The notes below the pieces were generated by a model. That model did not search any database, had not been told where the DNA came from, and saw only the letters and a list, made by a program, of their open reading frames with translations. A stretch of 64,000 nt of DNA from Phycisphaerales bacterium UBA7800 (GTDB lineage: Bacteria > Planctomycetota > Phycisphaerae > Phycisphaerales > Phycisphaeraceae), in contig DLCK01000087.1 in assembly GCA_002480565.1 (NCBI GenBank), forward strand, positions 15,001 through 79,000, read 5' to 3'. This document shows, piece after piece, positions 1-6,867 of this stretch (the first letter of the stretch is position 1; the number at the start of each line of letters is the position of its first letter). The position numbers and the translations under genes are program-made.

Positions 1-553
1 TGACTCGTGTCATGAGGTGGACGACCGTCCTATTGGTATAAAACTCAGCGGCTGTATGTCCGGAATCATCGGCAAATTTTTTAATGAGGTATTCATAAGC
101 CTCCCCCAGATCATCCTGAGCGACAGCCTTTATTCCCAGTGGAATTTTACTGAAGTGCTCTACGAGGGAAGCAAGCAGATGATCAGGGAGTCGTTCTTTA
201 TTTGTCCACTGAGCATCTCCGAATACACCGTAAAGACGCTGGTTGCTTTTTTCGATTGCCCGAAGGGCTTTTTGTATGAAAGCACCGATGTTGGTCGAAG
301 TTTCACGCAGTGTGTCCCAGCGTGCAGAGTTAGGAATGATAAATCGATGCTGCTCCGGTAACGCGGCAAATCCCTCATCTCCATCAGAAAATGCAAGGGC
401 TTCCTCATACTCATCCTTGTAGACGTCCGATAGTCTTTTGTAGAAGAGTAGCGGGAATATGTACTGTTTATAATCGGAAGCATCGATTTGACCCCGCAGA
501 AATTCTGCGGCTCCCCAGAGCATGCTTTCCAGTTGTTGTTGCGAAAGACTCAT
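1..553 (-). CDS. Type I restriction-modification methyltransferase subunit HsdM, second copy (partial)
   Basis: Reading leftward from the ATG at 553, the minus strand stays open to the window edge (about 184 codons seen). The translation starts MSLSQQQLESMLWGAAEF and contains DASDYKQYIFPLLFYKRLSDVY, WTNKERLPDHLL, AYEYLIKKFAD and AEFYTNR, all matching the HsdM N-terminal domain and the start of the N6-adenine methyltransferase domain. The catalytic motifs lie outside the window. Its ATG overlaps the stop of the upstream hsdM in an ATGA, so the two are probably translationally coupled. It resembles that neighbour in the same blocks but is clearly diverged (for example AEFYTNRTVV against GEFYTPRSIV). 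It may pair with its neighbour in one enzyme or belong to a second system; the family call is firm, the role is inferred. Confidence 0.85.
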   Translation of the reverse strand, partial: MSLSQQQLESMLWGAAEFLRGQIDASDYKQYIFPLLFYKRLSDVYKDEYEEALAFSDGDEGFAALPEQHRFIIPNSARWDTLRETSTNIGAFIQKALRAIEKSNQRLYGVFGDAQWTNKERLPDHLLASLVEHFSKIPLGIKAVAQDDLGEAYEYLIKKFADDSGHTAAEFYTNRTVVHLMTRV

Positions 554-2049
554 AGTTCAAAACCCTCCCGTTCAAGCAACAGTTCCAGTTCATTTTCCAC
601 AGTTTCAAGTTCAGCCAACTTGGCTTTGAAATCCAGGAGGGCTTCTTCTACGGTTATCTTTTCTTCTTCGAGCGGCTTTTGGACGTACCTTGCTATATTT
701 AAATTGAAATCATTTTCTTTGAGCTCCGCATACTCGACCCAACGGGTAACACCTTCTTCTTCAAAGGAGCTCTGCTTTTGTTTCTTGTAGAGTTGATAAA
801 TCTCGTCGGCCTGTCCTGTGGTCATTGTGTTTTGGGCTCGGCCTTTGGTATAGATTTCCTCTGCATTGATAAACAACACCGGCGATTTTGCTTTGACTGA
901 TTTTCTCAAAACAAGGATGGAGGCAGGAATTCCTGTTCCATAGAACAAATTGCCTGCTAATCCAACCACCGCCTCAACAGCGCCCAAGTCCAAGAGCTTT
1001 TTGCGGATCTTCGCTTCTGCACCGGATCTGAACAGAACCCCATGAGGCAAAACAACAGCCATGCGGCCGCTACCTTCTTTCATGGAAGTGAACATGTGCA
1101 TGACCCATGCAAAGTCACCATTTGTCTTGGGTGCCAGTCCGAACGTATGCCTGTTAAAAGGATCAGAAGACCACTTCTCATGGCCCCATTCCTTTAGGCT
1201 GAAGGGAGGATTTGCGATTACGCAATCAAACTGTTCCAGGCGGTCGTAAGTCAAAAACTTCGGATCTCTCAGGGTATCTCCGCGGCGTATTTCAAAATCT
1301 TCCATCCCGTGGAGATAGAGGTTCATCCGGGCGATCGCTTCAGTTGTCAGATTTTTTTCCTGCCCTTTGAGCTTCAGTAAACGTGGGTCGCCACCATGCT
1401 CACGAACATGATGAACGGTCTCCAAAAGCATGCCGCCGGTGCCACAGGCAGGGTCGTAGACTGTTTCACAGGGCTGAGGGGCCAGTACATTGACCATCAA
1501 GCGGACGATTGATCGTGGCGTATAAAACTCTCCGGCCTTCTTGTTGGCCTTGTCAGCAAATCGCTTGATCAGATATTCATAGGCTCTACCCATGTCGTCA
1601 TCACGAACATGACCGACACCGATCTTTATCTTATTGAAGTGATTCAGGAGTTGGAGAAGGAGATGGTCTGGTAGGCGTTCTTTATTGGTCCATGGCGCAT
1701 CTCCAAAAATTCCATAGAGACGGGCATTTGTCTTTTCGATTCCAAGAAAAGCAGCTTTCAGTGTTTTACCTACATCCTTTGTTGCGGCAATGACATCATT
1801 CCAATGACACCCCTCTGGCACTTCAATACGGTGCTGTTCTGGCGCTTTTGCCATTTCTTCGTCGCCATAGAACTCCATGGCTTTTTCAAATTCTTCATCA
1901 TAAACATCACAAACCCGCTTAAAGAAGAGAATGGGAAAGATGTACGTCTTGTAGTCAGACGCATCGATCGGGCCTGTAATGATATGTGCTGCTTCCCATA
2001 AATGACGCTCAAGGTCATTAAGCGATAGCTTGCTTTTCTTATCGATCAT
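550..2049 (-). CDS. hsdM: Type I restriction-modification DNA methyltransferase subunit HsdM
   Basis: This 499-residue protein is a full-length HsdM, which transfers a methyl group from S-adenosylmethionine to adenine N6 as part of an M2S or R2M2S complex with a specificity subunit. Residues 1-140 form the HsdM N-terminal helical domain. The methyltransferase domain has AdoMet motif I DPACGTGG at 199-206 and catalytic motif IV NPPF at 280-283. The C-terminus is a helical, Glu-rich stretch typical of the part that meets HsdS. It follows a small HTH gene (26-base gap) and overlaps a second hsdM by four bases (ATGA). No hsdS or hsdR is inside the window; they may lie to the left. Start at 2049 with a purine-rich GGAAGA upstream. 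Confidence 0.93.
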   Translation of the reverse strand: MIDKKSKLSLNDLERHLWEAAHIITGPIDASDYKTYIFPILFFKRVCDVYDEEFEKAMEFYGDEEMAKAPEQHRIEVPEGCHWNDVIAATKDVGKTLKAAFLGIEKTNARLYGIFGDAPWTNKERLPDHLLLQLLNHFNKIKIGVGHVRDDDMGRAYEYLIKRFADKANKKAGEFYTPRSIVRLMVNVLAPQPCETVYDPACGTGGMLLETVHHVREHGGDPRLLKLKGQEKNLTTEAIARMNLYLHGMEDFEIRRGDTLRDPKFLTYDRLEQFDCVIANPPFSLKEWGHEKWSSDPFNRHTFGLAPKTNGDFAWVMHMFTSMKEGSGRMAVVLPHGVLFRSGAEAKIRKKLLDLGAVEAVVGLAGNLFYGTGIPASILVLRKSVKAKSPVLFINAEEIYTKGRAQNTMTTGQADEIYQLYKKQKQSSFEEEGVTRWVEYAELKENDFNLNIARYVQKPLEEEKITVEEALLDFKAKLAELETVENELELLLEREGFEL

Positions 2050-2075
2050 ATTCGGTCTTCCATCTTTCCGAGTTA

Positions 2076-2285
2076 TTAATCTTCTTTTTCATCGGTGATA
2101 TGAAAAGCCGCGCCGCCAGCCTCAACCCATGCATCTACCTGATCTTTTTTGAATTTCCACAGGCGGCCCATTCTATGAGCGGGCATTCCGTGCTTATCGA
2201 TCCACTTGTAGACGGTATCCTTACCGATCCCAAGGTATTTGCATATTTCGTCCACTGACAACCAGCGACCATCTATTTCTGCCAT
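2076..2285 (-). CDS. Small helix-turn-helix DNA-binding protein (excisionase/MerR-like HTH_17)
   Basis: A 69-residue protein that is almost entirely one winged HTH: WLSVDEICKYLGIGKDTVYKWI is the helix pair, followed by a GRLWKFKKDQVDAW wing and helix as in the excisionase (HTH_17) family. Such genes often sit first in type I restriction-modification operons, where they are presumed regulators; that role is inferred. An RBS GAGGAG lies about 8 bases before the ATG at 2285. A good promoter and a perfect palindrome lie upstream (2349-2415), consistent with autoregulation of the whole restriction-modification operon. Confidence 0.85.
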   Translation of the reverse strand: MAEIDGRWLSVDEICKYLGIGKDTVYKWIDKHGMPAHRMGRLWKFKKDQVDAWVEAGGAAFHITDEKED

Positions 2286-2348
2286 GTCTCATACTCCTCT
2301 TGGGGGCTATTGCGTTTTGCCATGACCTCAACAGAGGCAGTTAAGGAA

Positions 2349-2364
2349 TGTTGTAAATACAACA
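2349..2364. promoter_or_regulatory. Operator-like perfect palindrome in the restriction-modification leader
   Basis: TGTTGTA and TACAACA form a perfect 7-base inverted repeat with an AA centre. It sits just downstream of the predicted start site, where a bound repressor would block elongation or promoter clearance. The likely ligand is the adjacent 69-residue HTH protein, by inference. Confidence 0.5.
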
Positions 2365-2387
2365 CCCCAACTTTAATCCACCTTGCA

Positions 2388-2415
2388 AATATACTGAGGT
2401 GAAGCCCAAAGTCAA
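2388..2415 (-). promoter_or_regulatory. Sigma70-like promoter for the HTH-hsdM operon
   Basis: On the minus strand, TTGACT (2415-2410) and TATATT (2393-2388) are separated by 16 bases. The predicted transcription start is near 2380, about 95 bases before the HTH start codon. Called from consensus match and position only. Confidence 0.55.
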
Positions 2416-2520
2416 TTGTTTTTTGCTGATTTAAGCCGATTACGTTCTGTTATGATGGATGCCAGCGTCCTGAGACAATCCGCTGCCAATTACGACCGAA
2501 GTCGTAGTGTATTAGTGGCT

Positions 2521-2567
2521 ATTGAGAAAAAGAAACGCCTCGAAGCGTGCGGACTCTTCGAGGCGTT
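2521..2567 (-). terminator. Rho-independent terminator
   Basis: A perfect 12-base stem (2534-2545 with 2556-2567, 10-base loop) is followed on the minus strand by TCTTTTTCTC. It would end transcripts coming from the integrase and the small membrane-protein gene. Upstream of it, 2286-2520 holds only the restriction-modification promoter and leader. Confidence 0.75.
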
Positions 2568-2647
2568 GCTGTTTTGTGTATGGGATGAACTCAGGTGTCT
2601 GGGCTGCTGCCTGTAATCAGTCTGGTGTGAATCTCCTGATTCAGGGT

Positions 2648-2839
2648 TTAATCCTGTCTCATCTTATTCAGAAAGGCGCTGCAGGCTTTGGCCTCGTCGA
2701 GCGACAATCCGAGTTCGTCGTCCAATCGGCTCAATCTGTAGTGCAGGTTTTTGATCAGATTGAAGGAGAGGATTAGTACACAGATAAATATAATACCTAT
2801 CTCAGGTGGGCGCAGTTCACTATCCGGACCAGGATGCAC
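2648..2839 (-). CDS. Small single-pass membrane protein, unknown
   Basis: A 63-codon frame with a GTG start at 2839. Residues 14-30 (IGIIFICVLILSFNLI) form one hydrophobic segment, followed by a charged helical tail (LHYRLSRLDDELGLSLDEAKACSAF). It ends 80 bases before a strong terminator on the same strand, which supports transcription. No family is recognised and no clear RBS is seen, so it could be chance. Confidence 0.35.
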   Translation of the reverse strand: MHPGPDSELRPPEIGIIFICVLILSFNLIKNLHYRLSRLDDELGLSLDEAKACSAFLNKMRQD

Positions 2840-3061
2840 AAAGGTGATTTACGGTGAATAGCTAGAACAATAACACGTGGTGTTTCGATATGGCTTTGTA
2901 AAATAAAAACCAGACCAACCATGCCAAAACAATATTGTTTGTGATAACAATGAGCCATGTCAATACAATCTGGCAGTACGCGAATGACATGGCCGTTGAG
3001 TTATTTTGCTGGCAACCTAGACAAGGCAGCAAATAAACCATCATTGGGGGCTCAGACGAAA

Positions 3062-4126
3062 TTACATTGTAAATATATTGTCTAGCGCATCGGTGGCTTC
3101 ACGCATAAAGTCGGGGTGGTGTTTGGCGTACATTTCAGTTGTGGCTTGGACGGTGTGGCCCATCATGCCTGCGATTTGGCGCATGCTGACGCCTTGCATG
3201 GCAAGCCATGTGGCACCTGTGTGGCGTAGAGTATAGGGGATGACATCGTTGCCAAGCCCTGCCCTTGTTGCTGCGAGTTTGAAGGCTTTGCGGACGTTGG
3301 TTGTGATTGGTTTGCCATAGTATTCGATGATATGCCCGGATTTTGAACTGGTGATACACCGTTGAAGAATTGGCTTTAGCGTGTTTGAGATTGGCACGAC
3401 TGGCCGCCGTTTCATGGATTGCTGTTTTCCCTCCGGCAAAAAGTTAATGATGTTCTGCTCCAGATCAACCTGATTGGTTGTCAGTCCCAGGACTGCACTG
3501 GGCCGGGCCAGTGTGTGCAGAGCAATCATGATGTAATCCCTGTGATGCTGTTCGTTGCAGGCATTAATCAGGCGACGGGCTTCATCGGGTGTTAGCCAGC
3601 GTTCACGTGGGGCGGCTTTGGGAAGACTCTTGATATGGGGTACATAATCCAGCAATTGCTGACGTTTGGCATAGTTCAACGCTGCCCGAAGCACTGACAG
3701 GTTCCGGGCAATTGTTGAGTCGGAAACGCCTTTATCCCTTCTTTCCTTTATGAAGCGATCAATGACAAAAGGTTTGATGTCAGACACAAGCCCGATGTGC
3801 TGGCGATCAAAAAAGTCGATCAGCAGCCTTGCGGAATACATGGAACATTCCAAGGTAGGCTTGTTTGACATGTGTTCCTCAAGATAGGTGTTGATCACTT
3901 CGATAATCGCCACCATGTCCGGGGCTGTGCGATCTTCACGGCTGATTTCCGCGACGAAGGCGATCAGAACTTGCTTGGCTTCTTCAATATCTGTCGTGCC
4001 CGATGACGTGCGACGGATATGACGTCGTCTGCCGTCATAGAACGTGATGTAGAATTTGTCACTGCCCGGTCTCTTGCTGAGCCAATGATCCTGGTATTCA
4101 AAGAATCGCTTGTGTCGTTGCTGCAT
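3062..4126 (-). CDS. Tyrosine recombinase / phage-type integrase
   Basis: A 354-residue site-specific recombinase. The N-terminal arm- and core-binding part covers about residues 1-165. The catalytic domain has the first Arg in ALHTLARPSAVLGL, the box II segment PYTLRHTGATW (Tyr in place of the usual first His, a substitution known in this family), GMMGHTVQATTEMY with the nucleophilic Tyr, and a short C-terminal tail. The start at 4126 has a strong SD, GAGGGA, five bases upstream. That start lies 163 bases inside the upstream HTH gene, an unusually long overlap. It probably integrates or excises the element to its right, or is the remnant of a separate, nested element. Confidence 0.9.
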   Translation of the reverse strand: MQQRHKRFFEYQDHWLSKRPGSDKFYITFYDGRRRHIRRTSSGTTDIEEAKQVLIAFVAEISREDRTAPDMVAIIEVINTYLEEHMSNKPTLECSMYSARLLIDFFDRQHIGLVSDIKPFVIDRFIKERRDKGVSDSTIARNLSVLRAALNYAKRQQLLDYVPHIKSLPKAAPRERWLTPDEARRLINACNEQHHRDYIMIALHTLARPSAVLGLTTNQVDLEQNIINFLPEGKQQSMKRRPVVPISNTLKPILQRCITSSKSGHIIEYYGKPITTNVRKAFKLAATRAGLGNDVIPYTLRHTGATWLAMQGVSMRQIAGMMGHTVQATTEMYAKHHPDFMREATDALDNIFTM

Positions 4127-4314
4127 GTTCCCTCGCTTTGGTTTTTGATGAACGCCTTTAGCTGTTCGATGGTGATGAATACCCGCCGCCCCACACGCCA
4201 GTACCCCAGTTCCCCACGTGCCCGTAAAGCATCCACGGTGTTGCGGCTGACGCGAAGGATGCGTGCGGCTTCATCCGGTGTATAGCTGACCGGCAATTGC
4301 TCAGTGTCATTCAT
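3964..4314 (-). CDS. Excisionase-like helix-turn-helix protein
   Basis: A 116-residue protein starting MNDTEQLPVSYTPDEAARILRV at the ATG at 4314, where AGGAGGG lies about 9 bases upstream. Residues 10-60 form an HTH_17/excisionase fold (PDEAARILRVSRNTVDALRARGEL, then GYWRVGRRVFITIEQLKAFI). The last 50 or so residues are polar, have no recognisable fold, and are encoded over the start of the integrase in another frame. Its position directly before an integrase suggests a recombination directionality factor or integrase regulator. The extended upstream frame to 4362 has no RBS and is not used. Confidence 0.75.
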   Translation of the reverse strand: MNDTEQLPVSYTPDEAARILRVSRNTVDALRARGELGYWRVGRRVFITIEQLKAFIKNQSEGTCSNDTSDSLNTRIIGSARDRAVTNSTSRSMTADDVISVARHRARQILKKPSKF

Positions 4315-4715
4315 ATGGCTGTCCCTCCTGCAATGTTGTTTGGCTATCTGTGCATAGCACAACCAGGCAACGCGATCAGGACTGTCACCGATCTATTCGT
4401 CGTAACGCGCCAAGCTGTTGTCTGTCTTTGTCTTTGATGATGCAACGTACGGTTTTGCTGGATTTGTGGCGCGGTTGCGGCGCCTGTGAACTGGCCTGCC
4501 AAGATGTTCACCAGGGCAAGTTTGTCTTGTCTCTTGAACTTCCTCATTCACTGGGCTGTTGAGACTGATGTGTGAGCGTAGTCGCTGGCGGTGCATCGTC
4601 AAGGGGCCGTGTTGTCACTTGCGTTCCGGCCCGCACCAACCCCTTGACGCTACACCTCAATCCACCGCCTGCCTTGTCCCACATCATCAACAACCAATGA
4701 AAGGAATCATTAACA
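4315..4715. other. 401-base intergenic region with nested inverted repeats
   Basis: No convincing gene. The region separates the leftward HTH/integrase pair from the rightward small-gene operon. Its main content is a nested stem: GGCGGTG (4587-4593) with CACCGCC (4663-4669), and inside it CGTCAAGGGG (4597-4606) with CCCCTTGACG (4640-4649). It could be a structured 5' leader, a cruciform, or a replication or transfer site. Open frames here have no RBS or recognisable product. Confidence 0.5.
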
Positions 4716-4961
4716 ATGACTGATACAAACAAACCCGTTGGCGAAATTAGGATTGGCTGGCTCAAAGCCACCATCTGGGCAAACGCCAAATCAGGACAAC
4801 CCCGCTACAGCGTATGCATCATGCGGATGTACAAGGACAAGAACGGCAATTGGCAGGATACGTCAAGCTTTGGATCGGACGATCTGATGAACGTTGCCAA
4901 GCTGGCTGATCTTGCACAAGACCGCATTCTTAAATTACGTGAAGAAGGGAGTGCATCATGA
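4716..4961 (+). CDS. Conserved element-associated small protein, function unknown
   Basis: An 81-residue protein starting at the ATG at 4716 with AAAGGA about 10 bases upstream. The layout (GEIRIGWLKATIWAN, a central YSVCIMRMYKDKNGNWQDTSSFG strand region, then DDLMNVAKLADLAQDRIL) matches, from memory, a small beta-plus-helix protein often found on plasmids and integrative elements. No catalytic residues stand out. It overlaps the next gene by four bases (ATGA), so the two are co-translated. Its biochemical role is unknown. Confidence 0.75.
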   Translation: MTDTNKPVGEIRIGWLKATIWANAKSGQPRYSVCIMRMYKDKNGNWQDTSSFGSDDLMNVAKLADLAQDRILKLREEGSAS

Positions 4962-5254
4962 GAAAGCCGCTGTTCAATCTGGGCAACATGTACGCCACGC
5001 CGGGTGCACGCGAAGCCCTCGAAGCCAACGACATGACCGCACTGGAATTAATCCATCGGCACGTGACAGGTGACTGGGGTGATCTGTGTGAGAGCGATCA
5101 GCATCTAAACAATCTTGCCATCGAACACGAAGGTGATCTTGAACAAATGTCGCGGGTATTTAGTGCCTACAACATGCCCAATGGTAGTCGCATCTGGATT
5201 ATCACCGAAGCGGATAGATCATCTACCACACTGCTTAGACCACACGAGTATTAA
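4958..5254 (+). CDS. Plasmid-related conserved hypothetical protein
   Basis: A 98-residue protein coupled to the preceding gene by an ATGA overlap. It has the pattern of a family common on plasmids and genomic islands: KPLFNLGNMYATPGAREAL, then a RHVTGDWGDLCESDQ block, then SRIWIITEADRSSTTLLRPHEY at the C-terminus. The function of this family is not known. A rho-independent terminator follows directly. Confidence 0.8.
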   Translation: MRKPLFNLGNMYATPGAREALEANDMTALELIHRHVTGDWGDLCESDQHLNNLAIEHEGDLEQMSRVFSAYNMPNGSRIWIITEADRSSTTLLRPHEY

Positions 5255-5278
5255 TTTAACTGATCAACGTTGATGATA

Positions 5279-5308
5279 ACCGGGCGGCAAACACCGTCCG
5301 GTTTTTTT
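5279..5308 (+). terminator. Rho-independent terminator
   Basis: ACCGGGCGG pairs with CCGTCCGGT with one wobble, followed by TTTTTTT. It ends the two-gene operon above and reaches the end of the convergent regulator gene. Confidence 0.85.
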
Positions 5309-5561
5309 ACGTTTTGATCTGGCGAATGGCTTCAGAACGATCCACGCCGCAGGCTTCGCACCAGCGGATGAATTCAATCGGGTCAAGTCTGCGTTCGCCT
5401 TGCTCGCTTTTAGCCACGAACGTGTGGACTTTCTTCAGTTTCCGGCCTAAATCACGCTGTGTCAGTCCTGCATCTTCCCGCCACTGCCGCAGTTGCTGAC
5501 ACAGTAACCGATAGACTGGATCGTGGAGAGGCCCTACACGTGATGGTCGACTTGAACCCAT
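5307..5561 (-). CDS. XRE-family transcriptional regulator
   Basis: An 84-residue Cro/C1-type HTH protein. LCQQLRQWREDAGLTQRDLGRKL and HTFVAKSEQGERRLDPIEF form the five-helix DNA-binding fold (about residues 17-70). The start MGSSRPSR at 5561 is chosen because the longer frame to 5708 runs through the promoter region and reads as non-protein. GGTACA half-sites lie just upstream, suggesting autorepression. It may control the divergent membrane-protein gene as well. Confidence 0.8.
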   Translation of the reverse strand: MGSSRPSRVGPLHDPVYRLLCQQLRQWREDAGLTQRDLGRKLKKVHTFVAKSEQGERRLDPIEFIRWCEACGVDRSEAIRQIKT

Positions 5562-5565
5562 ATTA

Positions 5566-5609
5566 GGTACAAGGTATATTGACCACGTCATGTACCCATA
5601 TATGGTACA
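5566..5609. promoter_or_regulatory. Repeated GGTACA/TGTACC half-sites between divergent genes
   Basis: GGTACA occurs at 5566-5571 and 5604-5609, and its complement TGTACC at 5591-5596. The last two form an inverted repeat with a 7-base centre. The sites lie directly before the XRE gene start, a usual operator position. Confidence 0.45.
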
Positions 5610-5725
5610 ACTTGAGCCATTAAAAAGCACCCCTGATCTTTCAAGATGGGACTTGGTATTCTTCCCAGGTTGTGGCATTCTCCCGTTATTCAGCTTGAAG
5701 CTGCACAACCAGGGGAGAATCGAGA

Positions 5726-6346
5726 ATGTCAGAAAGCATCAGCGAACTGTTTGGAATCATCATTGCCTACATCGTGCCAGGATTCATTGTATTACTGGCC
5801 TTGGGGCAAATTCACCCGGATATTGGGTATATGATGCAGCCCGATGGCAAAACCGAGATCGCAGGCCTGCTGTATTTCTTTTATGGTCTGATTGCCATGA
5901 TCGGCCTGGGTGTGATGATCAGCGGCCTGCGATGGATGACCATCGATCAAATCAACGCACTGACCGGTATCAAGAGACCTGCCGTAAATCATGCTGCACT
6001 CATTGGCCGAGAAGAACATTTAGACACCATCAAAGATGGGTTCTACCGTTATTACCAGTTTTATTCGAATTGCATCGTTTCTTTGATCATTGGGGACGCG
6101 GTCCTCCGATGCTTTGCGATAAACACTGATATGACGATCACCACTGAGCTTGTTTTACTTGGAATATGTGTTGTCCTCTGGATTTGTCAGAGAGACACCT
6201 TAAAAAAATACCACCACGGAATTCTTACCCTTACGGAGTTTTACCATGACCAACGGTCTCCATCACCCGGATCAAAACGATCCCAAGCCCAAAACCAAAC
6301 CCGCCATGCAGGCAACAAAGCCCGCAGCAAGCGAAAAGGGCAATGA
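5726..6346 (+). CDS. Multi-pass membrane protein, unknown
   Basis: A 206-residue protein with about four hydrophobic segments: IIIAYIVPGFIVLLALG (10-27), LLYFFYGLIAMIGLGVMI (48-67), NCIVSLIIGDAVLRCF (113-129) and LVLLGICVVLWIC (142-155). It has a central cytoplasmic-looking loop and a very basic C-terminal tail. RBS GGGGAGAA lies about 8 bases before the ATG. The VPGF near the start resembles small membrane proteins seen on mobile elements, but no family is assigned. Its last third overlaps a small gene in another frame, so part of the tail may be an overprinted sequence. Confidence 0.65.
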   Translation: MSESISELFGIIIAYIVPGFIVLLALGQIHPDIGYMMQPDGKTEIAGLLYFFYGLIAMIGLGVMISGLRWMTIDQINALTGIKRPAVNHAALIGREEHLDTIKDGFYRYYQFYSNCIVSLIIGDAVLRCFAINTDMTITTELVLLGICVVLWICQRDTLKKYHHGILTLTEFYHDQRSPSPGSKRSQAQNQTRHAGNKARSKRKGQ

Positions 6347-6374
6347 CAAGACACCAACTGCCAAAAAGCAGTAA
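6246..6374 (+). CDS. Small Lys/Pro-rich protein, 42 residues
   Basis: ATG at 6246 behind CGGAGTTTTACC, stop TAA at 6372-6374. The translation begins MTNGLHHPDQNDPKPKTKPA and continues as a Lys-, Pro- and Ala-rich unstructured peptide. It overlaps the tail of the membrane-protein gene in another frame and is followed within 25 bases by a strong terminator, which supports its being the last gene of that unit. It could still be chance. Confidence 0.4.
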   Translation: MTNGLHHPDQNDPKPKTKPAMQATKPAASEKGNDKTPTAKKQ

Positions 6375-6397
6375 TCAGATTCTCCCTTGAATCCATG

Positions 6398-6432
6398 CAA
6401 GACCGGCCTTCATCCGCCGGTCTTGTTTTTTT
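6398..6432 (+). terminator. Rho-independent terminator
   Basis: A perfect 10-base stem (6398-6407 with 6416-6425, 8-base loop) followed by seven T. It lies between convergent units. Confidence 0.88.
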
Positions 6433-6435
6433 ACC

Positions 6436-6867
6436 CTATTCTTCATTAACCACATCAATATCGGTGATCATGGGGCTGCTTGATGTCTGCTGTATGTCTG
6501 ATCTGGAGCAGATGGCGATGCGTCCGATGCGGTGACTGAGCAATCCATGATAGATGGGCAGCAGGCGATAGCCGCGCACCAGCACTGATTCTTCAGAGAA
6601 TGTCAACACAATGCCACTGTCAGGAACGAACTGGAGTTTACGAAGGTATTGGTAAGGCCAGGCAATTCGCCCGCCGTCCGGCCATTGGACATCGATCATC
6701 GCAACGGGAACGGGATAAATCGTGTGGCTTTGGGTTTCCACAGGCTTGTCGTCTTGATCCGAAGACGTTGACGGTGGTGACTGAGTTGGAGCTGATGGCG
6801 GCGATGATGGTGAAGACGGCGGCGACTTCACGTATTTATCCATCAGGCTGGGTGGTTTACCGCTCAT
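6436..6867 (-). CDS. Relaxase-linked hypothetical protein
   Basis: A 143-residue protein with two parts. Residues 1-45 are a Pro/Ser/Thr-rich, probably disordered N-terminus. Residues 48-125 form a compact, strand-rich domain with IDVQWPDGGRIAWPYQYLRKL and VRGYRLLPIYHGLLSHRIGRI. The start overlaps the last 11 bases of the relaxase gene, so it is transcribed and probably translated with it. No family is recognised; the linkage suggests a role in DNA transfer or its control. Confidence 0.7.
   Translation of the reverse strand: MSGKPPSLMDKYVKSPPSSPSSPPSAPTQSPPSTSSDQDDKPVETQSHTIYPVPVAMIDVQWPDGGRIAWPYQYLRKLQFVPDSGIVLTFSEESVLVRGYRLLPIYHGLLSHRIGRIAICSRSDIQQTSSSPMITDIDVVNEE

Noticed and set aside
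17..361. 114-codon plus-strand frame at the left edge
   Set aside because: Antisense to the clearly coding second hsdM.
2862..3044. 60-codon minus-strand frame with two hydrophobic stretches
   Set aside because: No RBS, odd Cys/Gln composition, no family; lies just past the integrase stop. Probably chance.
3040..3062. GGGGGCT near the left integrase, considered as the partner of the tRNA-fMet 3' end
   Set aside because: Only seven bases match (tRNA: GGGGGCTGGATTCG; here GGGGGCTCAGACGA), too short for an attachment repeat.
4350..4562. 70-codon plus-strand frame before the small-gene operon
   Set aside because: Composition Cys/Arg-rich and shadow-like, no RBS, overlaps the divergent promoter region.
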